Assembly (NCBI GenBank): GCA_902492895.1
Contig: CABUNG010000039.1
Coordinates: forward strand, 1-22,116
Reading direction: 5' to 3'
Length of the DNA stretch: 22,116 nt
From: an uncultured Oscillospiraceae bacterium
GTDB taxonomy: Bacteria > Bacillota > Clostridia > Oscillospirales > Acutalibacteraceae
Shown here: piece by piece, positions 14,738 to 22,116 of the stretch
Position numbering within the stretch: the stretch's first letter is position 1
How the letters are laid out: each line of letters begins with the position of its first letter
Made by a program: the position numbers and the translations under genes
Notes under the pieces: generated by a model
Databases searched by the model: none
Seen by the model: only the letters and a program-made list of their open reading frames with translations
What the model was told of the DNA's origin: nothing

Positions 14738-14766
14738 ATAATATCGGGTTTTTTGTCCACTGTCAA
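14738..14766 (-). promoter_or_regulatory. Consensus sigma-A promoter for the CNNM/CorC gene
   Basis: On the minus strand TTGACA (14761-14766), 17-base spacer, TATTAT (14738-14743). The leader contains a small stem, CCAAAG (14662-14667) with CTTTGG (14674-14679), between promoter and ribosome site. The 14634-15050 region otherwise holds only the elements of the rightward oxidoreductase gene. Confidence 0.85.
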
Positions 14767-14897
14767 ACGCCGCTTTTGTCCGCTTCGAGGCTGTGAAGAC
14801 GGAAAAACCCTTATACACTGCGATTTGGCCCATCATCGCGTCCGCAGCCCCGCATACCCCCGTTTTTGCCCCATTTCGCAGTTTTTTGAAATCAAGT

Positions 14898-14910
14898 CAA
14901 AGAAGCTTTG
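14898..14910. promoter_or_regulatory. Inverted repeat upstream of the oxidoreductase promoter
   Basis: CAAAG-AAG-CTTTG, perfect 5-base arms, lies about 32 bases upstream of the -35 box within AT-rich DNA. The position would suit an activator site or an UP-type element. No known regulator motif was recognised. Confidence 0.25.
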
Positions 14911-14941
14911 AAAAAAACCTGATTTTTCTCACGTTTTCGCC

Positions 14942-14970
14942 TTTACAGGCAAATCCAAAAGTGATAGACT
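14942..14970 (+). promoter_or_regulatory. Sigma-A promoter for pyruvate:ferredoxin oxidoreductase
   Basis: TTTACA (14942-14947), 17-base spacer, TAGACT (14965-14970), preceded by an A/T-rich tract. The predicted transcription start is near 14976-14978. No Rex palindrome (TTGTTAA..TTAACAA type) is present. Confidence 0.75.
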
Positions 14971-14975
14971 AAGGA

Positions 14976-15014
14976 TTGGTGCATGTGAAACTTTTATCGG
15001 GGATAACGCACCAA
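14976..15014 (+). promoter_or_regulatory. Stem-loop at the 5' end of the oxidoreductase transcript
   Basis: TTGGTGC (14976-14982) pairs with GCACCAA (15008-15014). Inside the loop TTATC (14994-14998) pairs with GATAA (15002-15006). The outer stem starts at the predicted first base of the mRNA and leaves the AAGGAGG site free. A structure at the extreme 5' end would fit an mRNA-stabilising element for a highly expressed gene. Confidence 0.5.
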
Positions 15015-15050
15015 AAACATTATCCAATTATTCCTTAAGGAGGATATGGT

Positions 15051-18000
15051 ATGGCAAGAAAGTTCAAAACCATGGATGGTAACAACGCCGCCGCTCATGT
15101 AGCGTATGCGTTTACCGACGTTGCCGCCATCTACCCCATCACCCCTTCGTCGGTGATGGCGGAAGTGACGGATGTGTGGAGCGCGGCGGGGCAGCAAAAC
15201 CTGTTCGGCCGTCCCGTGAAGCTCGCGGAGATGCAGTCCGAGGGCGGCGCCGCGGGTGCGGTCCACGGATCCCTGCAGGCGGGCGCGCTGACCACGACCT
15301 ACACCGCGTCCCAGGGCCTGCTGCTGATGATCCCCAACATGTACAAGATCGCCGGTGAGCTGCTGCCGAACGTCATCCATGTGTCCGCGCGGGCTCTCGC
15401 CTCCCATGCCCTCTCGATTTTCGGCGACCATTCCGATGTGTATGCCTGCCGTCAGACCGGCTATGCCATGCTCTGCTCTTCGAGCGTGCAGGAGGTCATG
15501 GACCTCGGCGCCGTCGCCCATCTGTCCACCATCAAAGGCCGGGTGCCGTTCCTGCATTTCTTTGACGGCTTCCGCACCTCCCACGAAATCCAGAAGATCC
15601 AGGTCTGGGACCAGAAGGATCTCGGCGAAATGCTCGACTGGGAAGCGGTGGACCGCTTCCGTCGGAACGCCCTGAATCCGGAGCATCCGGTTCAGCGCGG
15701 CACGGCGCAGAACCCCGATATCTTCTTCCAGGCGCGTGAAGCTTCTAATACCTATTATGAAGCGATTCCGGGCGTTGTGGAAGAGTATATGAACAAGGTC
15801 AACGCCAAGATCGGCACCAACTACAAGCTGTTCAATTATTATGGCCCCCGCGACGCAAAGCGCGTCATCATCGCCATGGGTTCGGTCTGCGAGACCATCG
15901 AAGAGACGGTCGACCACATGAACGCGGCCGGCGACAAGGTCGGCCTGATCAAGGTCCGCCTCTATCGCCCCTTCTCCGCGAAGCATCTGATCGCCGCCAT
16001 CCCGAACGGCGTCGAGTCGATCAGCGTCCTTGACCGCACCAAGGAAGCCGGCTCCGTCGGCGAGCCCCTTTACCTTGATGTCTGCGCCGCCCTCAAGGGC
16101 TCGGCCTTCGAATCGGTCCCGGTTTATACCGGCCGCTACGGCCTCGGCTCCAAGGACACCACCCCCGGCCAGATCATCGCCGTTTATCGCAACATGGAGG
16201 CCCGCCGTCCCAAAAAGCGGTTCACCATCGGCATCAACGACGATGTGACCCATCTGTCTCTGAAGGTCAAGGAAAATCTGGACACCACCCCGCGCGGCAC
16301 CCGTTCCTGCAAATTCTGGGGCCTGGGTTCGGACGGCACCGTCGGCGCCAACAAGAACTCCATCAAGATCATCGGCGACCATACCGATATGTATGCGCAG
16401 GGCTACTTCGCCTATGACTCCAAGAAGTCGGGCGGCGTCACCATTTCCCATCTGCGTTTCGGCAAGAAGCCGATCAAGTCCACCTATTTTGTCAGCAAGG
16501 CGGATTTCGTCGCCTGCCACAACCCCTCCTATGTCGATAAGTACGATATGGTCTCCGACGTCAAGCCGGGCGGCATTTTCCTGCTCAACTGCTCCTGGAA
16601 CGACGCGGAGCTGGACGCCCACCTTCCGGCGGCGGCCAAACGCTATATCGCCAAAAACGATATCAAATTCTACACCATCGATGCGACGCATCTGGCCAAG
16701 GGCCTGGGCCTCGGGAACCGCACCAACACCATCCTGCAGGCCGCTTTCTTCAAACTCGCCCGCGTCATCCCCGTGGATGATGCCGTGAAGTTCATGAAAG
16801 ACGCCGCGACCAAGTCCTATTCCAAGAAGGGCGAGGCCATCGTCAAGATGAACCACGATGCCATTGAAACCGGCGTCAAGGAAGTCAAGAAGGTCAAGGT
16901 CCCCGCCTCCTGGGCGAAAGCGGAGGATACCGCGGTGGCGGTGGCCGAAACGACCGGCCGGCCGGAGATCAAAGGCTATATCGACAACGTCCTGTCCCCG
17001 ATCAACGCGCAGCAGGGCGACAAGCTGCCGGTTTCCACCTTCCTCGAGGATGCGGACGGCACGGTGCCGCTGGGCTCCGCCGCTTATGAAAAGCGGGGTA
17101 TCGCCGTCGACGTGCCCACCTGGATCCCGGAAAACTGCATCCAGTGCAACTTCTGCTCCTATGTCTGCCCCCACGCGGTCATCCGCCCCGCTATCATGAA
17201 CGAGGAAGAGGCCAAAAACGCGCCGGCCGGCATGAAGATGAAACCCGCGACGGGCCTGCCTGGGTATCAGTTCGCCATGACCGTCTCGGTCCTCGACTGC
17301 ACGGGCTGCGGTTCCTGTGCCTCGGTCTGCCCCGGCATGAAGGGCAATAAGGCCCTGGTGATGAACCCGCTCGACACCCAGCGCGAGGAAGAAGAGAAGT
17401 TCCTCTACGGATATTCCCTGCCGGTGAAATCCGAGGTTTCGGAGAAATTCAAGACCACCACGGTCAAGGGCAGCCAGTTCCTGCAGCCCCTGCTCGAGTT
17501 CTCGGGCGCCTGTGCGGGCTGCGGCGAGACCCCCTATGCCAAGCTGATCACCCAGCTGTTCGGCGATCGGATGTATATCGCGAACGCCACAGGCTGCTCC
17601 TCCATCTGGGGCGGTTCTTCCCCCTCGACGCCCTACACCGTCAATAAGGACGGCCACGGTCCGGCTTGGGCGAACTCCCTGTTTGAGGACAACGCCGAGT
17701 ACGGTTACGGCATGTTCCTCGGCGTCACCGCCAGACGGGCCCGCCTGGCCGACATCATGAAGACGTTTGCCGAAGCGGATCTGCCCGCCGAATGGGGCCT
17801 GAAAGAAGCCGCCGCCGAGTGGCTCGCCGGCAAGGACGACGCCGCGGCCTCGAAAGCGGCCGCCGCCAAGCTGGTGCCCGCCCTCGAAAAGGCCAATGCC
17901 GCCTGCGGCAGCTGCGGCTGTGAGTTCGACGCTCTGTATAAGGAAGCTCTGAATAACGCCGATATGCTGGTTAAGAAATCCTTCTGGATGTTCGGCGGCG

Positions 18001-18626
18001 ACGGCTGGGCTTACGATATCGGCTTCGGCGGCGTGGACCATGTCCTCGCGTCGGGTGAAGATATCAACGTCATGGTGTTCGATACCGAAGTGTACTCGAA
18101 CACGGGCGGCCAGGCCTCCAAGGCCACCCCGACCGGTTCGGTCGCGCAGTTTGCCGCGGCCGGCAAGGCGGTCAAGAAGAAGGATCTCGGCGCCATCGCC
18201 ATGAGCTACGGCTACGTGTATGTCGCTCAGATTGCCATGGGCGCCGACATGAACCAGACGCTCAAGGCCATCCAGGAAGCCGAAGCGTATCCGGGCCCGT
18301 CCCTGATCATCGCCTACGCACCCTGCATCAACCACGGCATCAAGGGTGGCATGGGCATCTCCCAGCTTGAGGAGAAGAAAGCGGTCGAAGCCGGATACTG
18401 GCACACCTACCGCTTCGATCCCCGCAAGGAGGAAAATGCTTTCACGCTGGACAGCAAGGAACCGTCCGCTTCGTACCGCGATTTCATCATGGGCGAGGTA
18501 CGGTACAATTCTCTGACCCGGTCCTTCCCGGAACGTGCCGAGGTGCTGTTCGCCAAAGCCGAAAAGAATGCGGCTGAGCGGTATGATCATCTGCTCCGTC
18601 TGGGCACTCTCTACGGCAAGAAATAA
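15051..18626 (+). CDS. nifJ: Pyruvate:ferredoxin (flavodoxin) oxidoreductase, single-chain
   Basis: A 1191-residue homodimer-type PFOR that oxidises pyruvate and CoA to acetyl-CoA and CO2, reducing ferredoxin; it is central to anaerobic energy metabolism. Domain I begins with AYAFTDVAAIYPITPSS (YPITP at 28-32). The ferredoxin-like domain holds two 4Fe-4S motifs: C696/C699/C702/C706 (CIQCNFCSYVCP) and C750/C753/C756/C760 (CTGCGSCASVCP). The TPP domain carries the proximal-cluster ligands C821, C824, C849 and probably C1092, plus the TPP/Mg motif GDGW (about 983-986) through NTGGQASK. Length is normal for the family. ATG 15051 follows a perfect AAGGAGG. Codon use is strongly biased to C-ending codons relative to neighbours, as expected for an abundant enzyme. 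It appears monocistronic, with its own promoter and terminator. The name nifJ is by homology; por/pfl-type names are also used. Confidence 0.98.
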   Translation: MARKFKTMDGNNAAAHVAYAFTDVAAIYPITPSSVMAEVTDVWSAAGQQNLFGRPVKLAEMQSEGGAAGAVHGSLQAGALTTTYTASQGLLLMIPNMYKIAGELLPNVIHVSARALASHALSIFGDHSDVYACRQTGYAMLCSSSVQEVMDLGAVAHLSTIKGRVPFLHFFDGFRTSHEIQKIQVWDQKDLGEMLDWEAVDRFRRNALNPEHPVQRGTAQNPDIFFQAREASNTYYEAIPGVVEEYMNKVNAKIGTNYKLFNYYGPRDAKRVIIAMGSVCETIEETVDHMNAAGDKVGLIKVRLYRPFSAKHLIAAIPNGVESISVLDRTKEAGSVGEPLYLDVCAALKGSAFESVPVYTGRYGLGSKDTTPGQIIAVYRNMEARRPKKRFTIGINDDVTHLSLKVKENLDTTPRGTRSCKFWGLGSDGTVGANKNSIKIIGDHTDMYAQGYFAYDSKKSGGVTISHLRFGKKPIKSTYFVSKADFVACHNPSYVDKYDMVSDVKPGGIFLLNCSWNDAELDAHLPAAAKRYIAKNDIKFYTIDATHLAKGLGLGNRTNTILQAAFFKLARVIPVDDAVKFMKDAATKSYSKKGEAIVKMNHDAIETGVKEVKKVKVPASWAKAEDTAVAVAETTGRPEIKGYIDNVLSPINAQQGDKLPVSTFLEDADGTVPLGSAAYEKRGIAVDVPTWIPENCIQCNFCSYVCPHAVIRPAIMNEEEAKNAPAGMKMKPATGLPGYQFAMTVSVLDCTGCGSCASVCPGMKGNKALVMNPLDTQREEEEKFLYGYSLPVKSEVSEKFKTTTVKGSQFLQPLLEFSGACAGCGETPYAKLITQLFGDRMYIANATGCSSIWGGSSPSTPYTVNKDGHGPAWANSLFEDNAEYGYGMFLGVTARRARLADIMKTFAEADLPAEWGLKEAAAEWLAGKDDAAASKAAAAKLVPALEKANAACGSCGCEFDALYKEALNNADMLVKKSFWMFGGDGWAYDIGFGGVDHVLASGEDINVMVFDTEVYSNTGGQASKATPTGSVAQFAAAGKAVKKKDLGAIAMSYGYVYVAQIAMGADMNQTLKAIQEAEAYPGPSLIIAYAPCINHGIKGGMGISQLEEKKAVEAGYWHTYRFDPRKEENAFTLDSKEPSASYRDFIMGEVRYNSLTRSFPERAEVLFAKAEKNAAERYDHLLRLGTLYGKK

Positions 18627-18642
18627 GTTCTGTTATGCAAAC

Positions 18643-18685
18643 AACCGGGCCTCCGCCATTTGGCGGGGGCCCGGTTTGGTTTTTG
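18643..18685 (+). terminator. Intrinsic terminator of the oxidoreductase gene
   Basis: AACCGGGCCTCCGCC pairs with GGCGGGGGCCCGGTT (one G-T pair) around a short loop, followed by TGGTTTTT. It lies 17 bases after the stop. It may also stop the converging lipoprotein operon, since the 18690-18785 gap has only a small AGGCCT palindrome before a run of seven T on that strand. Confidence 0.88.
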
Positions 18686-18785
18686 AATCCCCATACGTCT
18701 CTGCCTAAAGCGGGCCGCAGGAGCCGGTCCGGTTGACAGGCCTCCGGACGGGGCGGTTCATTTTCCATGCAAAAAAAGAGGCCTG

Positions 18786-19451
18786 CTATTCGGATGCCGG
18801 CTGCGCAGACCATTCGATCGGCTGCACCGCTTCGGCGGCCTGATCGAATAACGCCAAAAGATCATGCAACAGGCCGGCGTCGGCCTGATAGGCTTTATCC
18901 TGATACAGCACGATCCCCCCATGTTGCAGAGACAAATGGAAACCCGTTTCCCTGTTGGACAGAATCAATGTGGTGCCCGGCACCGGCGTATAAACGGTTT
19001 CCCTCTTCAGGGCCCGTTCGATGCGGTCCAAAATCGTTTGAATCAAAAGCGGGTCGGCGATCTCCTTCTGCCCCTCCTGCCGGTCGGGATGGGATGTCAG
19101 ATTCTGAAACAGCAGGGAACGCAGTTCGCGGCGGTCAATCCGCACGTCCGCCGACTCGGACGATGGCGTCGTCCAGCCTGTCAGCCCTACTTGCGTGGCT
19201 GTCGTCTGCCCGCGTTCGATTCCCTGCGTGGAGGTTGTTTTGTCCGCCTCTTGTCCGTCAGAGGCGGTTTCCTCCCAATCGGGCGCATCGCTTCGGTCTT
19301 CGGTCTCTTCTTTCAGCACCGCGTACCCATGCGTCTTCGCCTCTGCACCAGCCGTTTGGGAACTGCCGACCGCAGCGGGGATTTCCGCGCAGCCAGCCAA
19401 TCCGCAGACGACCGCCAGCACGATCACGGCAGCGCTGCTTTTTTTAAACAT
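18786..19451 (-). CDS. Lipoprotein of unknown function, third gene of the sigma-factor operon
   Basis: A 221-residue lipoprotein. The signal peptide MFKKSSAAVIVLAVVCGLAGC has a good lipobox (LAGC, Cys21). Residues about 22-100 are an acidic, Ser/Thr-rich linker without predicted structure. The C-terminal 110 residues form a mixed domain (LLIQTILDRIERALKRE, ETGFHLSLQHGGIVLYQDKAYQ). The ATG at 19451 is chosen over a GTG nine bases earlier because AAAGGTG is eight bases from the ATG but only one from the GTG. It starts 16 bases after the stop of the putative anti-sigma gene, so it is probably co-transcribed and may be a sensor or accessory protein of that system. No family recognised. Confidence 0.82.
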   Translation of the reverse strand: MFKKSSAAVIVLAVVCGLAGCAEIPAAVGSSQTAGAEAKTHGYAVLKEETEDRSDAPDWEETASDGQEADKTTSTQGIERGQTTATQVGLTGWTTPSSESADVRIDRRELRSLLFQNLTSHPDRQEGQKEIADPLLIQTILDRIERALKRETVYTPVPGTTLILSNRETGFHLSLQHGGIVLYQDKAYQADAGLLHDLLALFDQAAEAVQPIEWSAQPASE

Positions 19452-19467
19452 GCATATCACACCTTTC

Positions 19468-20109
19468 TCATGAAATCAACAGTGATAAAATGGACTCAAA
19501 TGTCTCCTCCTGCGTCACACCTGTAAAGCTGGCCCTATAGGTAAGGTTCCCCTCGTAATACAGCGCCGTGGTTTCCGCCGTTCCGGTCGGAACGAGAAAC
19601 TCCCGTCCCCGGTATGACACGCGGCGGATGCCGAGCTCCCCCTCTCCCTCCCTTGCGTCGGAGAGAATTTGCACCGACCCGTTCCGGAACTGATAAATCA
19701 GACCGACCGGCCGTCTCGGTTTATCGAGGGAGAGCAAAACATAACCGAGAAACTCCTCATCCTCACAGGGAACCAGATTCCAGCCCAGCGCCTGCCTGGC
19801 TTCCCCAAAAGACACATTTTCCCGGTTCATGGAGGCCTGGGGTACTCCCGGATCGGAACTCTCCGGCCGCTGTGTGACAGGCGGCTGTGTAGCGGGGACG
19901 GAGACCGGCGGCAGCTGCGAATGCGGCGGGGAGGGCCATTCCGGCCGATGAAGGAGGGGAGGAAGAACGACTGCCGCGCAAACGGCCACCGCCAGACAGG
20001 CTGCCAGAGCCAAACCCTTGTACAGCCGTTTCTGCCGCTTCTGCTTCTGTTTTTCATAGATCTCCAAACGCCTCAGAATATCCTGTGCGCGCTCATGATA
20101 TGTCTTCAA
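19468..20109 (-). CDS. Putative membrane-bound anti-sigma factor
   Basis: About 213 residues. The order is a short basic cytoplasmic N-terminus rich in Lys/Arg/Gln (about 1-30), one membrane helix (GLALAACLAVAVCAAVV, about 31-52), a Pro-rich linker (about 53-90) and an extracytoplasmic beta-rich domain. The end of that domain (about 110-213, ending TQEETFESILSLLIS) resembles DUF4367-type sensor domains. Topology and position directly after the sigma gene fit an anti-sigma factor. However, the cytoplasmic part is short and lacks a clear zinc-binding anti-sigma motif (HxxxCxxC). No ATG is available. TTG codons occur at 20115 and 20109; the AAGGAGGGG at 20117-20125 is three bases from the first and nine from the second, so I chose the second. 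The gene overlaps the sigma gene by 17-23 bases, which implies coupled translation. Confidence 0.72.
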   Translation of the reverse strand: MKTYHERAQDILRRLEIYEKQKQKRQKRLYKGLALAACLAVAVCAAVVLPPLLHRPEWPSPPHSQLPPVSVPATQPPVTQRPESSDPGVPQASMNRENVSFGEARQALGWNLVPCEDEEFLGYVLLSLDKPRRPVGLIYQFRNGSVQILSDAREGEGELGIRRVSYRGREFLVPTGTAETTALYYEGNLTYRASFTGVTQEETFESILSLLIS

Positions 20110-20653
20110 ATTCAAACCCCTCCTTTTCCAAGGCGGATTTCAGTGCTTTTTTGCCCCGATAGGCCAAATTCTCGATCTGTTTGCGGGTTTTGTGCAGGAC
20201 AACCCCCGCCTCGATACAGCTCATATCCTCGAAATACAGCAGATGGAGAACCGTGCGGTACTCCCCGTGGAGCGTCCGCAGCGCTTTGTGCAGCTGCCGG
20301 CTTTGCTCATTCTTCAAAATCTGCCGTTCTAAGGAAATCCCGTCCGTCAGCTCCGGCTCGGCCTCCTCAAGGGGCAAACTGGGAAATCGCGCCTGACGGC
20401 GCAGATAATCGAGCGCGTTATGCCGGCCGATTTTAAACAGCCAGGTTTTAAAGGAACACCGCTCTTTAAACCGGCTCTTTCCGGACATCACCTCGAAAAA
20501 CGTCTCGTCCGCCAAATCTTCGGAAACCGTGAGATTGTTCACAAAACCGTTGATGAAAAAGAGCAGGCCGTCGCTGTACAGCTCCACGAGTTCTTCAAGG
20601 GCCTGCACGTCCCCCTCCTGAAATCGGCGGTAGCAAACCGTACCGGTATCCAT
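20093..20653 (-). CDS. ECF-like sigma-70 family RNA polymerase sigma factor
   Basis: 186 residues with only the two core sigma domains. Region 2 (about 24-88) includes DLADETFFEVM and SFKTWLFKIGRHNALDYLRR for -10 recognition and core binding. Region 4 (about 118-172) is a helix-turn-helix ending in TRKQIENLAYRGKKALKSAL, for -35 recognition. It should direct RNA polymerase to a small stress or envelope regulon. The long open frame on this strand extends to about 22060, but ATG 20653 is the supported start: AAGGAGG lies six bases upstream and the length fits the ECF class. The frame beyond 20653 is antisense to the lipoprotein gene at 20876 and is not coding. It heads an operon with a putative anti-sigma factor and a lipoprotein. 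No clear sigma-A or ECF (GGAAC-type) promoter was found in 20660-20760. Confidence 0.93.
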   Translation of the reverse strand: MDTGTVCYRRFQEGDVQALEELVELYSDGLLFFINGFVNNLTVSEDLADETFFEVMSGKSRFKERCSFKTWLFKIGRHNALDYLRRQARFPSLPLEEAEPELTDGISLERQILKNEQSRQLHKALRTLHGEYRTVLHLLYFEDMSCIEAGVVLHKTRKQIENLAYRGKKALKSALEKEGFEFEDIS

Positions 20654-20806
20654 CGGCAGCCTCCTTCCTCTTTTGGCTCCTTCATCTTTTAGGCGAACGA
20701 ACCCGCCCATACACTCACTGGAATTTAAAAAATTTATCGGACACTGCAAATGAACGGCCCGGCAGCGCCAAACGTCTTTGGGCAATTTCGGATCCCGCCT
20801 CTCCGC

Positions 20807-20835
20807 TTGCCTTTCGGGCCGGAAAGCGGTATAGT
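20807..20835 (+). promoter_or_regulatory. Sigma-A promoter for the lipoprotein at 20876
   Basis: TTGCCT (20807-20812), 17-base spacer, TATAGT (20830-20835). The leader is about 35 bases and ends in AAAGGAGA five bases before the ATG. Confidence 0.7.
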
Positions 20836-20875
20836 ATGAACAGACGATCCATCGACCCCGACAAAGGAGAACGCT

Positions 20876-21754
20876 ATGAAACATCTTCAAAAAACGGCGG
20901 CCCTGCTGGCCGCTCTGACCATGGCGGGCCTTTTGGCCGCCTGCGCCGATCCCGCCGCCCCAGATCCGGAAAGCCGCGCGGATTCCTCCGCCGCTCCTTC
21001 CGTGACGACCGCCCCCCTGCCTCCTTTGAGCGCGGAAGAAGCTGCGCAGGCGTATACCGAGGCGTATGCGCGCCTGCAGAATTTTGAGGCGGTGTCCTTT
21101 GCGTGTCATACCAAAATCAGTCTGAACGACGGACGGGGCTGGGCTGCCGTATCCATCGAAAATGAGACCTCGCTGTCCCTCAAGAATGGCGGGATCGATC
21201 GGTTGTTGGTCACGGGCAGCCTGTCCGGGGAAAACGCTTCGACATTTTCCCAATATTACGACGGAACCGCCAAGCGCCTTTATAAACAGGCGGACGCGGA
21301 AAAATACGCCATGCCGGTTCTCGGCCCCGACCAAGCGACCGTCGGGGTTGGCATCGCCTTGCCCTATGCCCTGTCCGCCGACGCTCTGAAAGCCCTGACC
21401 GGCTCCCGCGGCGAAGACGGTTCGATCCGTCTGGAGGGGAGCGTTCCGGCCCATTGGCTGGGAACAGACCGTGACGCCGCCTTCCTGGACGCCGCGTTCA
21501 CCGCCTTCCAGCTGTCCGAGGATATGCTCGGCGATTACAACCTCAAAGCGGCCCAGATCACCGCCGTTATCAATCGGGACGGCTGTCTGACCTCTTTTTC
21601 CTCTTCGTATCAGGCGACCATTCCGGGCGCGGCGGGCGATCTGCCGATGAGTTTGGAATGCACGGTCACCTTTCCCTCGCCCGGACAGGATACCGGCGTC
21701 ACGCCTCCGTCCGATCTCGATACTTACGCCGTGCGGTCGGACGGCGCGTCCTAA
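20876..21754 (+). CDS. Lipoprotein of unknown function, possibly LolA/LppX-like fold
   Basis: A 292-residue protein with a clear lipoprotein signal peptide (MKHLQKTAALLAALTMAGLLAAC, lipobox LAAC, Cys23), so it is tethered outside the membrane. A Pro/Ser/Ala-rich linker (about 24-50) leads into a beta-rich domain. It contains a helix EEAAQAYTEAYARLQNF, alternating strands (ENETSLSLKNGG, FSQYYDGTAKRLYKQ), and KAAQITAVINRDGCLTSFSSSYQ. The pattern of a Tyr-Tyr-Asp-Gly strand followed by a KY.MP segment recalls DUF6612/LolA-LppX-like lipoproteins of Clostridia, which may bind hydrophobic ligands. This is a weak inference. It has its own promoter and is divergent from the sigma-factor operon, 222 bases away, so it could be a target of that sigma factor. 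The visible promoter, however, is sigma-A-like. Confidence 0.88.
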   Translation: MKHLQKTAALLAALTMAGLLAACADPAAPDPESRADSSAAPSVTTAPLPPLSAEEAAQAYTEAYARLQNFEAVSFACHTKISLNDGRGWAAVSIENETSLSLKNGGIDRLLVTGSLSGENASTFSQYYDGTAKRLYKQADAEKYAMPVLGPDQATVGVGIALPYALSADALKALTGSRGEDGSIRLEGSVPAHWLGTDRDAAFLDAAFTAFQLSEDMLGDYNLKAAQITAVINRDGCLTSFSSSYQATIPGAAGDLPMSLECTVTFPSPGQDTGVTPPSDLDTYAVRSDGAS

Positions 21755-22116
21755 CAGATCCGTGTTACGGCCTTTTCCTATATCAACAATCCTCTCCTCT
21801 TTCAAATATGGGGCATTATCGGGTTCCATATCCTCATGCCTCCCTATTTTCCGTATGTCATATGTAACATCCTGCCCGGGAAGGATAAGACCATTTATAA
21901 GGATATACAGCGGCATGTGCGGGTCTTCATAGGCGTGGATGACACGATACGGGATTCCATCGCGGCCGTTTTGTTTCTCTATACGGCCCATTCCGGCCAG
22001 ACGGCCGACCGACGCCCTCCGTCTCGGCGTCCAATGTTTATTGCGCCGCCCGATGAACCGGGCCGGAATCCCTATCCGCGGCGGTCATATCGCGCTTGCT
22101 TTCTGCGCGGATGCTT
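21755..22116. other. Right-edge region without an assignable gene
   Basis: No ribosome site, terminator hairpin or known protein was found. The plus frame in register with the preceding lipoprotein stays open from its TAA to the window edge (about 120 codons, first ATG at 21836-21838, no ribosome site). The complementary minus frame is also open, from about 22065 leftward. Both cannot be judged from this window. Composition is more A+T-rich between about 21770 and 21920 than in the neighbours. Confidence 0.4.

Noticed and set aside
14994..18590. Minus-strand open frame of 1198 codons
   Set aside because: It is an antisense shadow of the pyruvate:ferredoxin oxidoreductase gene, produced by that gene's strong codon bias. 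It has no ribosome site or known domain.
20654..21991. N-terminal 446-codon extension of the sigma-factor frame
   Set aside because: The region is antisense to a convincing lipoprotein gene. The sigma gene has a perfect ribosome site at its internal ATG, and the extension has no domain.

Overview
The window looks like chromosomal DNA of an anaerobic, fairly GC-rich member of the Clostridia, probably a gut Oscillospiraceae/Ruminococcaceae-type organism. This rests on the single-polypeptide pyruvate:ferredoxin oxidoreductase, Gram-positive lipoproteins and a PxTG-type sorting signal, AGGAGG ribosome sites, sigma-A promoters with extended -10 boxes, GTG/TTG starts and G+C-rich hairpin terminators. 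The placement is inferred from gene content, not from a marker gene. No tRNA, rRNA, CRISPR array, insertion sequence or prophage was found.

Layout. (1) 1-494: the first 31 codons of an L-fucose isomerase gene run off the left edge on the minus strand. Its promoter lies back to back with a near-consensus promoter reading right. (2) 495-2159: a cell-wall-anchored right-handed beta-helix protein whose signal-peptide region appears to have been lost, followed by a strong terminator and an unusual cluster of hairpins (2242-2410). (3) 2415-5060: valS on the minus strand, with its own promoter and no T-box leader. (4) 5235-7646: a two-gene minus-strand operon of unrecognised secreted/membrane-anchored proteins. 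(5) 7805-8641: a DegV/FakB-type fatty-acid-binding protein on the minus strand. A palindrome matching the FabT operator sits at its transcription start. (6) 8976-13075: an ABC ATPase and a very large FtsX/MacB-type permease with a roughly 300-residue coiled-coil hairpin. (7) 13215-14633: a CNNM/CorC-type membrane protein on the minus strand. (8) 15051-18626: pyruvate:ferredoxin oxidoreductase. (9) 18786-20653: a minus-strand operon of ECF-like sigma factor, membrane-bound putative anti-sigma factor (TTG start, overlapping the sigma gene) and lipoprotein. (10) 20876-21754: another lipoprotein. (11) 21755-22116: no assignable gene.

How the genes relate. Most units are independent housekeeping or envelope genes, each with its own promoter and terminator. 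Three groupings have functional logic: the sigma/anti-sigma/lipoprotein operon (envelope-stress style signalling), the ATPase/permease pair (one transporter or mechanotransmitter complex), and the DegV gene under a FabT-like operator (exogenous fatty-acid use). I did not find a convincing new multi-gene defence or mobile system. The least explained items are the 5235-7646 secreted pair, the broken 5' end of the beta-helix gene, the hairpin cluster near 2242-2410, and the open but unassigned right edge.
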